Assembly (NCBI GenBank): GCA_012955965.1
Contig: JABBZI010000006.1
Location: 62,001-126,000, forward strand
Direction: 5' to 3'
DNA: 64,000 nucleotides
Origin: Clostridioides difficile
GTDB lineage: Bacteria > Bacillota > Clostridia > Peptostreptococcales > Peptostreptococcaceae
Shown here: piece by piece, positions 51,967 to 61,329 of the stretch
Layout of the letters: every line of letters starts with the position of its first letter
Numbering within the stretch: the stretch's first letter is position 1
Position numbers and translations under genes: made by a program
Notes under the pieces: model-generated
Databases searched by the model: none
What the model was told of the DNA's origin: nothing
The model's input: the letters and a program-made list of their open reading frames with translations, nothing else

Positions 51967-52674
51967 CTATAACAATGCAAAATGGCTACTCTCGATAACT
52001 GATTTCATTTGACATAAGCAAAAAGGATGTCCAGCTGGGTCAAACATAACTCTCCAATCATCGGAAAATTGCTCACCTGCTATTGTTGCTCCACAATGAA
52101 TTGCATACTGAACCGCTTTTTCCAAATCATTAACAGCGAAGTCCATATGCGCCATTTGCTGTTGAGTGTTTGGCTCTTCTGGCCATACAGGTGGTTTATA
52201 CTCAGGATTTCGTTGGAACGTTATACCAGGATATGTACCTTGATTTGTTCCTGGAGCACCAACACATGCAAATTCTTCATTATAAAATGCTATTTCCCAC
52301 TTAAGTAATGTAGCATAGAATTTTGCTAATTCATATGGGTCTTTACAATCCATTGTAAATGAGTACATTTTTATTTTCAGTTCATCATACATAATATAAT
52401 TACCTCCAAATATAGATTTCCTTATCTTTTTCAATATCATTGATACTTATTTTTTTATTCTAAATTCAAATATTAGGGCTTTAAGCTATTCTGCATATTC
52501 TTATTTTTTGCAATATAGAGAAAAAAACTATATTTTAATATTTTATAATTATTGAAGTTGTTTAATAAATTTAACAGAATACTCCTTATATTATCAATAA
52601 ACAAAATAAAAATAAATTAATAAAAAATATGGTAATTTTATCTGTCATTTTAATATTATAGCACATTTAATAAC
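51881..52674. repeat. Imperfect direct repeat flanking the VOC gene
   Basis: TTAATATTATAACACATTTG at 51881 and TTAATATTATAGCACATTTA at 52650 are copies of about 25 bases with similar flanks. They bracket the VOC-protein gene and lie at the edge of the decayed acetyltransferase gene. Confidence 0.5.
51967..52392 (-). CDS. VOC-superfamily (glyoxalase-like) protein
   Basis: 141 residues from the ATG at 52392 after GGAGGTAA; the longer frame to 52440 includes that ribosome site. Two beta-alpha-beta-beta-beta units of the VOC fold: MYSFTMDCKDPYELAKFYATLL and MAHMDFAVNDLEKAVQYAIHCGA, ending MFDPAGHPFCLCQ. His and Glu metal positions appear in part only. The group covers many dioxygenase and resistance-like proteins, and no substrate can be inferred. 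Confidence 0.8.
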   Translation of the reverse strand: MYDELKIKMYSFTMDCKDPYELAKFYATLLKWEIAFYNEEFACVGAPGTNQGTYPGITFQRNPEYKPPVWPEEPNTQQQMAHMDFAVNDLEKAVQYAIHCGATIAGEQFSDDWRVMFDPAGHPFCLCQMKSVIESSHFALL

Positions 52675-52697
52675 GTTTAGGATATTGCTGATATTGT
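52393..52697. other. Intergenic region upstream of the acetyltransferase remnant
   Basis: About 300 very AT-rich bases with the second copy of the dispersed repeat at 52650-52674. I see no promoter or start codon for the remnant. Confidence 0.45.
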
Positions 52698-53261
52698 CTA
52701 AATAATGGATTAACAGCAAATGTTGATATTACAAATTTAATAAAAAAAGTTAAAACAAAAAAGCTACCACTTTTTCTTACTGTTTGTTACTGTGTATCGA
52801 AAGCAGCAAATGCTATTCCCGAATTTAGGCAGAGAATCCTAGAACATAAAATAATAGAATTTGATAACTGCAAAACATCTCATACCATAGCATTAGATAA
52901 TGGAACCTATTGCTATTGTACCCTTGATAATAATATGTCTTTTTCAGATTTCATACCTTATGCGAAACGAGAACAAGAGGCTGCAAGGCAAAATCAAACT
53001 ATATGTGAAGAAAAAGCTGATATATATGACAAAATATTTATATCCACGCTTCCCTGGATTTCTTACACAGCTCTCGTTCAACCTGTACCAATCCCTGCAG
53101 ACAGTAATCCAAGGATTACATGGGGAAAATACTTCGTTCAAGGAGATAAAACAATAATGCCCGTTTCTGTGTTGTGCCACCATGGCTTGGTTGATGGTAT
53201 ACATATTGCTAATTTTTATAAATTATTAGACAAACAGATTCTCGCAATCGTCCAGTCATAA
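52698..53261 (+). pseudogene. 5'-truncated chloramphenicol acetyltransferase-like gene
   Basis: The frame is open from 52692 to the stop at 53259 and encodes CAT-family sequence throughout: NGLTANVDITNLIKKVK, LPLFLTVCYCVSKAANAIPEFRQRI, TLPWISYTALVQPV and the catalytic SVLCHHGLVDGIHIANFY. There is no usable start codon before the internal ATG at 52935, and about 25-30 N-terminal residues of the family are missing, with a TGA at 52689. The catalytic His is still encoded. It is a decayed copy of a CatA/CatB-like acetyltransferase; a short product starting at 52935 could be made but would lack half the fold. Confidence 0.8.
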
Positions 53262-53349
53262 TTAGAATTGGATGTAATCTATGTCTTATTGGTATAATAC
53301 ATATTGTTTATTCTGTCCTTTTCAATAAAGTGGCAAGCAGAGTAAGGTT

Positions 53350-53385
53350 ATCAGCAAGCTGGATAAGTGCTTGCTGATTTTTTAT
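53350..53385 (+). terminator. Terminator after the acetyltransferase remnant
   Basis: Perfect stem ATCAGCAAGC / GCTTGCTGAT with a nine-base loop and TTTTTTATTTT. Confidence 0.85.
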
Positions 53386-53452
53386 TTTGTGGTGCCAAAA
53401 TGGTTACAACTTTACAAAATCATGTCACGTAATAAAACATAATAGAAATTCA

Positions 53453-54151
53453 TTATACAATTTCACCATCTAAAACTGTAATAGTACGGCTACTACTTTT
53501 AGCTGCTTCTAATGAGTGAGTTACCATAATTATAGTTTGGCCACTTTCTTTATTTATTTTACTTAGTAAATTTATTATTTCTGTTCCTGTATTGCTATCT
53601 AAATTTCCAGTAGGTTCATCAGCAAATAGAATTTCTGGCTTTCCTATTAAAGCTCTAGCTATAGCAACACGTTGTTGTTGACCACCAGATAACTCTCGTG
53701 GTGTATGTTTACGCCTATCACATAAACCAACTATATCTAAGATTTCATCTAATTGCTTTCTATAATCTTTTAAATTCTTGCCATCTAATAATAAGGGAAG
53801 CATTATATTTTCTTCAACATTTAGATTTGGTATTAGATTATAAAATTGAAATACAAATCCTATATTTCTACGACGTATTATACTCATCTTATCATCATCA
53901 AAATGTGATATATCAGTTCCATTTATATACACTTTTCCATTTGTTGGAGTATCTAAACCTCCTAAGATATATAAAAGAGTGCTTTTCCCAGAACCAGATT
54001 GACCCATAATAGAAACAAACTCACCTTTCATTACTTGCATAGATATATCTTTTAACACCCTAGTTGTTGCATTTCCAATTTTGAATTCTTTAATAATATT
54101 TTTAGCTTCTATAGCCAAATTCTTAAATGCAGTTTTCATATTAACCTCCAT
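53453..54151 (-). CDS. MacB/LolD-type ABC ATPase
   Basis: 232 residues. Walker A GQSGSGKST, Q-loop FVFQFYNLIPNLNVEENI, signature LSGGQQQRVAIARAL and Walker B ILFADEPTGNLD identify the MacB/FtsE/LolD subfamily that powers mechanotransmission-type exporters. It follows its large permease by two bases. In Firmicutes such pairs often give resistance to cell-wall-active peptides. Confidence 0.93.
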   Translation of the reverse strand: MEVNMKTAFKNLAIEAKNIIKEFKIGNATTRVLKDISMQVMKGEFVSIMGQSGSGKSTLLYILGGLDTPTNGKVYINGTDISHFDDDKMSIIRRRNIGFVFQFYNLIPNLNVEENIMLPLLLDGKNLKDYRKQLDEILDIVGLCDRRKHTPRELSGGQQQRVAIARALIGKPEILFADEPTGNLDSNTGTEIINLLSKINKESGQTIIMVTHSLEAAKSSSRTITVLDGEIV

Positions 54152-54153
54152 GA

Positions 54154-56631
54154 TTATTCAAATTTAATTTCTTCTACTAGATTCATTTTCTTACCTTTTA
54201 CAATTGGGACTACTGAACCTATTAAAGTTACTACAATTCCCAATAATCCTATAATAATGAATGTTTTAAAATCTAACTTTGGTGACATTGAAATTTTTGG
54301 ACCTGCAACTATGAAGATAGTTTGAATTTCCATTATAGATATTACAATTCCAATAATAGAACCAAGTAACCCTGATGTAAAACCTTCAATTAATGTCATT
54401 TTTACATTTTGTTTATCACTCTGACCAACTGATTTATACATAGCTATAGAACGTCTTTTTTGAATATAATTAATTAGTAGGTTATTGATAATACCTACTG
54501 TAGCAAGAATAAAAATAAAATAGGTAATTTTATTCATAGGAGACAAAAAACTGCTTATAGTTTTTAAAGAATCATTATTAAACTCTTCAACGGTACGACT
54601 CCAGTTAGGTGTATCTCCAAATAAATCCCTTATCTGAATCATAACAGCATCTGGATTAACTGCTGTATATGCTAAAAAGCCATAATTAGTCTTATCAAAA
54701 TCACTAATAGCATAATTTGATGGTATAATAGCTTCTACATCACTTGCACGAGATTTAAAACTACCTAGTATTTTATAAGAAAACTCATATTTATCATTAG
54801 ATAAAGTTACTGTATCTCCTATAGATAAACCTAGTTTTTTTAAAGTATCTTCGTTCAAAATAACAGAACGCTTATCTTCAAAAGATTCAATTACTTGTTC
54901 TTTTGTATCAGAATTTGTATAATTGATTGCAAGCATAGAACTATACAGTTTTAAATTATCTGTAGCTTCTAGTCTTGAAAATGTTGTATTGTTACTATAA
55001 ATCTCATTATTCATAACATAAATAGGTAAAACATTTTTAATTCCACTTATATCTCTAACATCTTCAATAAACTCTTCATCCATTTTTCCATCTGCAAAAC
55101 CTTGTAGTTCTGCATCACGAAATACATCACCAATATAAGTCTTGACAAAGCTACCAACAACACTTATTGTAATCACTGCAGAAATACTTATAAATAATAA
55201 TGTAATATTCTGTGTAATATTTTTGTTATTTTTCATATTTCTAGCAGCTAATTTTCCTTCATTACCTATAATCTTTTCATAAACAAACTCAAAAATTGTA
55301 GACATGGTATCAGTAAAAAGAGGTATTAACACAATAGTAGATATGATTAATCCCAATAATGAAAATCCACCAGCTAGATACAGTGTATTTTCAGGTGATA
55401 TTCTTGGCAGTAGAATAGACAAAATAAGTATAATAGTGCCTATAAAAAGTATATGACGATTTGAAACATTCTTTTCTTCTACAGTTCCTAATACGACATT
55501 TTTAATGGGTAAACGACTAGCTTTTTTAACAGGTATATATGCACTAAATAAAGAAACAATTATTGCTACTATAACAGAGACAATCACCCCAAGAGGAGAT
55601 ATTACTGTTGGAATTGATATTCCTTGTTCAAGAGAATTTCCAAGTCCATGAAGCATAATATTTAAAACAACTATACCAATAGGAATAGCAATCACCCCCC
55701 CAATACTTCCATATATCAAACTTTCAAACATTAAAATATAAGTTACAGTTTTTTCATTGGCTCCAACACTTCTAAAGGTACCGATAAATGGAAGACGTTC
55801 TAGTGTAATCACTTTATAACTACTATATATGATAAATATACTAAGAGTTAATGCGAAAAAGCTTATTAAAAAGAAAGGCATTGTTTTTTGTCTAGCATCT
55901 GCAACTATCTTACTTTCATTTATGGTACTTGATATTTTATATTTTTCAGTTGAAAGTTCTTCAGATAATTTATTTACTAGACTTTCTGTCTTTTCTTCTT
56001 TTGATTCGATAAGAACTCTTGTATATCCATTTCCTTTATCTAAAATTTTTGATAGGGTCTCTTTAGGTAATAGTGCATTTACACCTCTTGTATGTCTCAA
56101 AAATACTGTATCATATGAAGCAATATCACTAACTTCAAAAGTATAAGGCTTACCATGAATTTGTAAAATAATAGAATCACCTTTTTTTATTTTATATTTT
56201 GATGTAAAACGATTAGGAAGAATAATTTTATTTCCAGAAAAGTCAGTAATACTATTTCCATTTTCTAATCGTGGTTTGTTGATTTTATTCAGTTGATTTA
56301 AGTCTGCTGATATAAGACTAAATGATTCATAATATCCATCCTTATGATAAACAGCAGAACTTTCCAATATCCCAACCTTTGATTTTATAGAGTTTAGATT
56401 AGGAATATCTTCTATACTAGTTGATATATCTGGATTTTTATTTTGGACAGATATATTTGCGCTGCCAAACATACCTCTTGCCATCTTTCTCTGTGCATTT
56501 TCGTAAGATAATCCAATTGAAAATGAAACAAAAAGTAAAACTGTTGATAGAACTATGGACAGTAGCATAACTGCTGTCCTAATTTTTCTTTCTCTAACAT
56601 TTGTGAAAATATACTTTAATATAATCTTCAA
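54154..56631 (-). CDS. Large FtsX/MacB-type ABC permease
   Basis: 825 residues built as two FtsX units. One span at residues 15-38, a first extracytoplasmic domain to about 240, three spans (LISFFALTLSIFIIYSSYKV and following), a central span pair, a second extracytoplasmic domain, and three final spans (IIGLLGIVVTLIGSVVPIV). Co-transcribed with the ATPase downstream. The substrate is unknown. Confidence 0.9.
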   Translation of the reverse strand: MKIILKYIFTNVRERKIRTAVMLLSIVLSTVLLFVSFSIGLSYENAQRKMARGMFGSANISVQNKNPDISTSIEDIPNLNSIKSKVGILESSAVYHKDGYYESFSLISADLNQLNKINKPRLENGNSITDFSGNKIILPNRFTSKYKIKKGDSIILQIHGKPYTFEVSDIASYDTVFLRHTRGVNALLPKETLSKILDKGNGYTRVLIESKEEKTESLVNKLSEELSTEKYKISSTINESKIVADARQKTMPFFLISFFALTLSIFIIYSSYKVITLERLPFIGTFRSVGANEKTVTYILMFESLIYGSIGGVIAIPIGIVVLNIMLHGLGNSLEQGISIPTVISPLGVIVSVIVAIIVSLFSAYIPVKKASRLPIKNVVLGTVEEKNVSNRHILFIGTIILILSILLPRISPENTLYLAGGFSLLGLIISTIVLIPLFTDTMSTIFEFVYEKIIGNEGKLAARNMKNNKNITQNITLLFISISAVITISVVGSFVKTYIGDVFRDAELQGFADGKMDEEFIEDVRDISGIKNVLPIYVMNNEIYSNNTTFSRLEATDNLKLYSSMLAINYTNSDTKEQVIESFEDKRSVILNEDTLKKLGLSIGDTVTLSNDKYEFSYKILGSFKSRASDVEAIIPSNYAISDFDKTNYGFLAYTAVNPDAVMIQIRDLFGDTPNWSRTVEEFNNDSLKTISSFLSPMNKITYFIFILATVGIINNLLINYIQKRRSIAMYKSVGQSDKQNVKMTLIEGFTSGLLGSIIGIVISIMEIQTIFIVAGPKISMSPKLDFKTFIIIGLLGIVVTLIGSVVPIVKGKKMNLVEEIKFE

Positions 56632-56719
56632 ATTTACACCTACTTCCTTAATTTAATTTAGACTTAACCTTTAATGTAACTTTTTATGATGTTTTAACTG
56701 AATAACATCTTAAATAAAA

Positions 56720-56763
56720 AAGATTGATAAACTATTATATAAACATAATAATCTACCAATCTT
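56720..56763 (-). terminator. Terminator after the histidine kinase gene
   Basis: Minus-strand hairpin of AAGATTGGTAGATTATTA with TAATAGTTTATCAATCTT followed by a T-run. It separates the kinase transcript from the ABC operon. Confidence 0.65.
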
Positions 56764-56803
56764 AATATATTTTTTATTTAACCTTAATTAACCTTAATTA
56801 AGG

Positions 56804-58201
56804 TTAAAAATAGATATGAAATGAACTACCTAGTCCTAATTCACTTTCAACAGATATATCACCTCCATGAATCTCAATAATTTGCTTTGTTATTGCCAAT
56901 CCTAAACCAGTGCCTTCTATTCTTCGCTTTGTATTGGTTCCTCTATAATAACGATTAAATAAACTTAATACTTCTTCTTTTGTCATCCCTTTTCCATTAT
57001 CTGAAATGGTAATTTCAATTTTTTCATTTAATACTATATGTACAACAACTTTAGTATCCTTATCTCCATATGTAAAAGCATTAATGATAAGATTGCTAAA
57101 AGCTCTTTTTAGTAGTGTATAATCAAAACTAAAGCTAACAATTCCTATATCAGTCTTAAATTCAATTATATTTGACTCATACTCTGGGTAGTTTAAAATA
57201 TCAATGGATAATTCCTTCAAAAACCTTACTAAATCATCATTTTTCTTATTTAAAGGAATGATTCCATTTTGTAATTGATATGTTAACTTTAAATCACTTA
57301 TAAGTTTATTTGTGTATTCTACGTTTTTTAGCATGATTGAAGCGTATTTATGTATTTTTTCAGATGAATGAGTAATACTGTTATCTGCAAGGAGTTCTGC
57401 GTATCCTTTTATTGGTGAAAGTGGAGTTTTTAAATCATGAGTTATATTTGAAATCCATTCTTCTCGCATAATATCAGTTTTCTTTTGTATCTCATCACTT
57501 TTATGAATTTCTTCACTTAGAAGATTTAAACTATCATACACATCTGAAAAAACGCCTTTAATCTTAATTGGAAGATACTTTCTTTTTGCAACATCACTAA
57601 CAGCAGTTGTGATATTTGAAATACACTTTGTTACCCAGTAACTATAAATGACTCCAAAAATCAAAATTATTAAAAGTATAATTACTATAATTGAAAATAT
57701 AATTGACTTTCCGCCTATAAATTTATTACCATCAAAAAACATGTTTACTTTAGATATATTTAATGGAAAATGTATAATATAAATAAAATCGTTTTTGTTA
57801 TTTGTAATAGTATTAATGTATACAGTGCCATCACTAGAATTATTTTGCTCTATTAATGCTAATAACTCAGAATTAGAATAGTAATTTTTATGGTCTTTGG
57901 GTTCTGAAAATCCATAAACTATATTTCCATTAGAATCTAAAATTTGCAACCACAATTTGTTTTCTTGAAGTTTTTCTAATCCAGATTTTTTTATCTGTGG
58001 TTTATTATCTATAAACATTATTTGTTCATTAAAATCTTCTGTAAATTTTTTAGCCCAATCACTATGTACATATCTGCCATTTGGCTGTTGAATTGTAATA
58101 AGGGATAAGAAAATACCTATTACAATAAAAATTAAACAAAGAAAAATTACGAAAAAAATAAGGTATGAATATAGTACTGTCTTGTAACTAGGTTTCTGCA
58201 T
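56804..58201 (-). CDS. Sensor histidine kinase
   Basis: 465 residues. Spans near residues 10-32 and 170-192 enclose an extracytoplasmic sensor domain of about 135 residues. A HAMP-like linker leads to the HisKA box SNITHDLKTPLSPIKGYAELL and a complete HATPase domain (NLIINAFTYGDKD, ISDNGKGMTKEEV, GTGLGLAITKQIIEIHGG). The kinase is of the OmpR-partner type. No response regulator is on either side: upstream is about 390 bases of spacer, downstream a terminator and then the ABC exporter. AACCTTAATT repeats lie around its stop codon. Confidence 0.9.
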   Translation of the reverse strand: MQKPSYKTVLYSYLIFFVIFLCLIFIVIGIFLSLITIQQPNGRYVHSDWAKKFTEDFNEQIMFIDNKPQIKKSGLEKLQENKLWLQILDSNGNIVYGFSEPKDHKNYYSNSELLALIEQNNSSDGTVYINTITNNKNDFIYIIHFPLNISKVNMFFDGNKFIGGKSIIFSIIVIILLIILIFGVIYSYWVTKCISNITTAVSDVAKRKYLPIKIKGVFSDVYDSLNLLSEEIHKSDEIQKKTDIMREEWISNITHDLKTPLSPIKGYAELLADNSITHSSEKIHKYASIMLKNVEYTNKLISDLKLTYQLQNGIIPLNKKNDDLVRFLKELSIDILNYPEYESNIIEFKTDIGIVSFSFDYTLLKRAFSNLIINAFTYGDKDTKVVVHIVLNEKIEITISDNGKGMTKEEVLSLFNRYYRGTNTKRRIEGTGLGLAITKQIIEIHGGDISVESELGLGSSFHIYF

Positions 58202-58593
58202 TTAATCAACTCTTTTCTTAAACTTGTATTTTAATTTGAAAATATAACTATCAATATAAATTATATTTATATTACTTTATGTTATCAAGATAGTTATTGC
58301 ATTCAATAACTTCAAATAAAAGTATCTCAGCATATTAAATAATATAAATAAATTGTTCATAGAACTGTTTTCATAGGGGATACTTTATAAAAGGACTAAA
58401 AAATTATAACATATAAAAAGTTTCACAGATAAATAACAATACTAGCAATGATATTAAAATAATATATAAAGATTTACAAATATTAAGAATAATGAAATAC
58501 TTGAAATTACTTATGTCAAGAAAAATTTATATAATATAAATTGGTCAAATATGTTATAATATTAAATTGTGACAAGTTCATGGAGGTGTTTAT
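58202..58593. other. Divergent intergenic region
   Basis: 392 AT-rich bases between the histidine kinase gene (minus) and the YitT gene (plus). A TATAAT near 58555 is the probable -10 box of yitT. No trace of a response-regulator gene is visible on either strand. Confidence 0.55.
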
Positions 58594-59454
58594 ATGAAAA
58601 AACAAAAGTCGCCAATTTTACTTGAGATGTTTGGTCTATTTTTTGGTTGTATATCAATGAGTATTGGTATAAATATGTTTTTAAAACCACATACAATTGC
58701 TCCAGGAGGGCTTAGTGGTCTATCATTAGTATTAAACAAAGTTACAGGACTTCCAGTATCAGCTATCATGTTAATTATAGGAGTACCATTAGTAATACTT
58801 GCTTTTAGAATTATGGGTACAAAAAATTCACTAAAAACGTTATTTGGAACAATCGTATTTTCTGCTATAGTCCAATTAACAGACCCATTATCAAAGTTAA
58901 GATTTACTGATGACTTATTATTATCTGCTATTGCAGGAGGAATATTAGTTGGTATTGGTTTAGGAATAATGTTCAAATCAGATGCTTCTACTGGGGGAAC
59001 AGATTTAATTGCACTCATACTTAGTAAAAAATTCCCAGGAATAAAAGCTACAAAATTCATGTCGTGTCTAGATGGAATGGTTGTTATATCTTCTGGTATA
59101 GTAAATCGTAGTTTAGAAACTGCTCTTTATTCTGGTATAGCACTTTGTATATTGATAAAAATAGCAGATATGATAATGGAAGGGTTTGACCATTCAAAAG
59201 CATTTTTTATTATTTCTGATGAACCAGAAAATTTAAGAAAATCTATAACAGAAGAACTTGATAGAGGTCTTACTATTCTGGATGGTAAGGGTGGATACAC
59301 TAGAGAAAATAAAGAAGTTTTATTAGTTGTAGTTTCTAAAAAACAAGAACTTTATCTAAAGAGATTAGTTAAAAGAACTGACCCTACTGCATTTGTTATA
59401 GTTACAGATGTACATGAGGTTCTTGGAGAAGGTTTTAAAAAATTAGAAAATTAA
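58594..59454 (+). CDS. YitT-family membrane protein
   Basis: 286 residues with five to six N-terminal spans of the YitT/DUF161 type (MFGLFFGCISMSIGINMFLKPHTIAPGG, FKSDASTGGTDLIALIL) and a C-terminal DUF2179 domain (FFIISDEPENLRKSITEEL, GLTILDGKGGYTRENKEVLLVVV). The DUF2179 part is thought to be a ligand-binding domain. AGGAGGTG-type ribosome site (TGGAGGTG). The family is widespread in Firmicutes with unknown transport function. Confidence 0.9.
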   Translation: MKKQKSPILLEMFGLFFGCISMSIGINMFLKPHTIAPGGLSGLSLVLNKVTGLPVSAIMLIIGVPLVILAFRIMGTKNSLKTLFGTIVFSAIVQLTDPLSKLRFTDDLLLSAIAGGILVGIGLGIMFKSDASTGGTDLIALILSKKFPGIKATKFMSCLDGMVVISSGIVNRSLETALYSGIALCILIKIADMIMEGFDHSKAFFIISDEPENLRKSITEELDRGLTILDGKGGYTRENKEVLLVVVSKKQELYLKRLVKRTDPTAFVIVTDVHEVLGEGFKKLEN

Positions 59455-59502
59455 TTAAAGAATTAATACTTTAAAATATTTTAGTTAATAAGAACTTTAT
59501 AC

Positions 59503-59542
59503 AAAAAGGGCATAGGACTTTTAGTTTCTATGCCCTTTTTGT
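59503..59542. terminator. Bidirectional terminator
   Basis: AAAAAGGGCATAG (59503-59515) pairs with CTATGCCCTTTTT (59528-59540), between convergent genes. Confidence 0.85.
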
Positions 59543-59578
59543 GTAAAATCCATTTAAAATGTTAAATATTTATATCTA

Positions 59579-60133
59579 TTATTTTATCAATTCATATTGA
59601 TAACAAGGAACATTTTTTACAATACTACCAGCATGAATCTTTTTAATGTATTTTCCTGTACATTTGAATCCTAGCAAATCTAATGATTTTGTAGAATTCT
59701 GATTTTCTTCATATGTTATAGCAATGATTTTATTTAAGTTTAATTCCTTAAATCCATACTGTATTACTCTTTTAGTTATTTCAGTAGCAAAATCATGCCC
59801 CCAATAGTTTGGATTGATACATATACCTATTTCTGCTTCTGATGCTTTGGGATTTATATTATTAAACCCCATATTTCCAATAACTTTATTGTCTTTCTTA
59901 TATACTATAGCAAAATGGCCAATCTTTCCCTTTTTATAAGGATTTAGAAAAAAAGATTTTATAAATTTTCTTGTATCTTCTAAAGATTTGTGCTCATTAA
60001 ATGGTAAATGCTTTACTACTACTTTATTTTTATAACAGTCAAAAAAATCTTCAACATCATCTAATGATGCAGGTCTTAGTATACAGTTTCTAGTTTCTAA
60101 GGTTTTCATTTGAGGATGTACAGAATCAGACAT
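59579..60133 (-). CDS. GNAT acetyltransferase (RimJ/RimL-like)
   Basis: 184 residues from the ATG at 60133 behind AAAGGGGGA; the frame extends to 60175 without a ribosome site. Typical GNAT features: NCILRPASLDDVEDFFDCY, FAIVYKKDNKVIGNMGF, the acetyl-CoA loop AEIGICINPNYWGHDFATEI and ENQNSTKSLDLLGF. RimJ/L-type proteins acetylate protein N-termini or small molecules; the substrate is unknown. Confidence 0.85.
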   Translation of the reverse strand: MSDSVHPQMKTLETRNCILRPASLDDVEDFFDCYKNKVVVKHLPFNEHKSLEDTRKFIKSFFLNPYKKGKIGHFAIVYKKDNKVIGNMGFNNINPKASEAEIGICINPNYWGHDFATEITKRVIQYGFKELNLNKIIAITYEENQNSTKSLDLLGFKCTGKYIKKIHAGSIVKNVPCYQYELIK

Positions 60134-60323
60134 TTCTAATCCCCCTTTATACATTAATCTAAATATACTGTTCATATTTAAAATACGATATTAATTATAT
60201 AAATGTTCTCAAGTTAACCTTTATTTCTATTTTTTATAAAAACTAGCTTATTATATAAATCTTTTAAATATACAAATTTACATCTATTTTTCATATTAAT
60301 TTACTTGTGATATACATTCTAAA

Positions 60324-61211
60324 TTACATATTATTTGAAATCATACTTAAAAATTCTTTTGTTGCTAAAGACAAGGATATATCATTTAAATGGCAGTACC
60401 CTATACTTCTCTTAGGTATTGGCTCTTTTATATCCAATTTAAATAGTTTTTTACTTTCCAAATAGTCTATGCTGAATTCTTCTATAACACAAGATATGCC
60501 AAGATTTATGTACGCAAATTCTAAAAGTAATTCATGAGAACCCAATTCTATATCTGGGTTTAGTTTTATACCTTTTGATAAAAAATATTCATTTACATAC
60601 AACCTTGAGTTTGCTTTATTTTCCAACATTATCAAAGGCAATGTATTTAATTCTTCTAATGATATTTTTTTCCCTTTATACTTTATGTAATCATCTGAAC
60701 ACACAAATATATCATGTATTTCAATACATTCAACAATGTTTAGTGAATCATCTTCTATGGGCATATTTATAATTGCTATATCTATATTTCCATCTTTAAG
60801 TAAAGATATAAGTTCTCTACTCGTTCTATTTATTGTAGATACATGTATATGTGGGTACTTCTTATGAAAGATTTCCAAATATTTTAATAAGAAAAAACGT
60901 GCAGCTGTATCTCCTACTCCTATTTTTAAAGAACCATATTCTAATTTTTTGAATTTATTTATCCTATCTTCTCCAGATGCTATTAGCTTTAATGCAGTAG
61001 TTACATGTTCACTTAGAATCTTTCCTTCTGGTGTTAATTTTACACCTTTATTATTCCTATAAAACAGTATAGTATCCAATTGTTCTTCTAATTGTTTTAT
61101 CGACTGACTTACAGCAGGCTGTGACATAAATAATTCTTTAGCAGCTAGAGAAAAACTCTTATTATTTGCAACTGCATTAAAAACCTTATATAGTTCAAGT
61201 TTTATATTCAT
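60324..61211 (-). CDS. LysR-family transcriptional regulator
   Basis: 295 residues. Winged helix at residues 1-60 (YKVFNAVANNKSFSLAAKELFMSQPAVSQSIKQLEEQL) and a full LysR effector-binding domain (GSLKIGVGDTAARFFLLKYL, DIAIINMPIEDDSL). It is divergent from the CofE-like gene, with 118 bases between, the usual arrangement for a LysR regulator and its target. TAAGGAG ribosome site. Confidence 0.9.
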   Translation of the reverse strand: MNIKLELYKVFNAVANNKSFSLAAKELFMSQPAVSQSIKQLEEQLDTILFYRNNKGVKLTPEGKILSEHVTTALKLIASGEDRINKFKKLEYGSLKIGVGDTAARFFLLKYLEIFHKKYPHIHVSTINRTSRELISLLKDGNIDIAIINMPIEDDSLNIVECIEIHDIFVCSDDYIKYKGKKISLEELNTLPLIMLENKANSRLYVNEYFLSKGIKLNPDIELGSHELLLEFAYINLGISCVIEEFSIDYLESKKLFKLDIKEPIPKRSIGYCHLNDISLSLATKEFLSMISNNM

Positions 61212-61329
61212 ATATAATTTCTCCTTATGTCAAATATTAGTATTATTTATTTTACTTATAATCATATTTGAATTATAATATACATGGTACTAATATGACA
61301 ATATTAATTCTTTAGGAGGATTTTGAATA

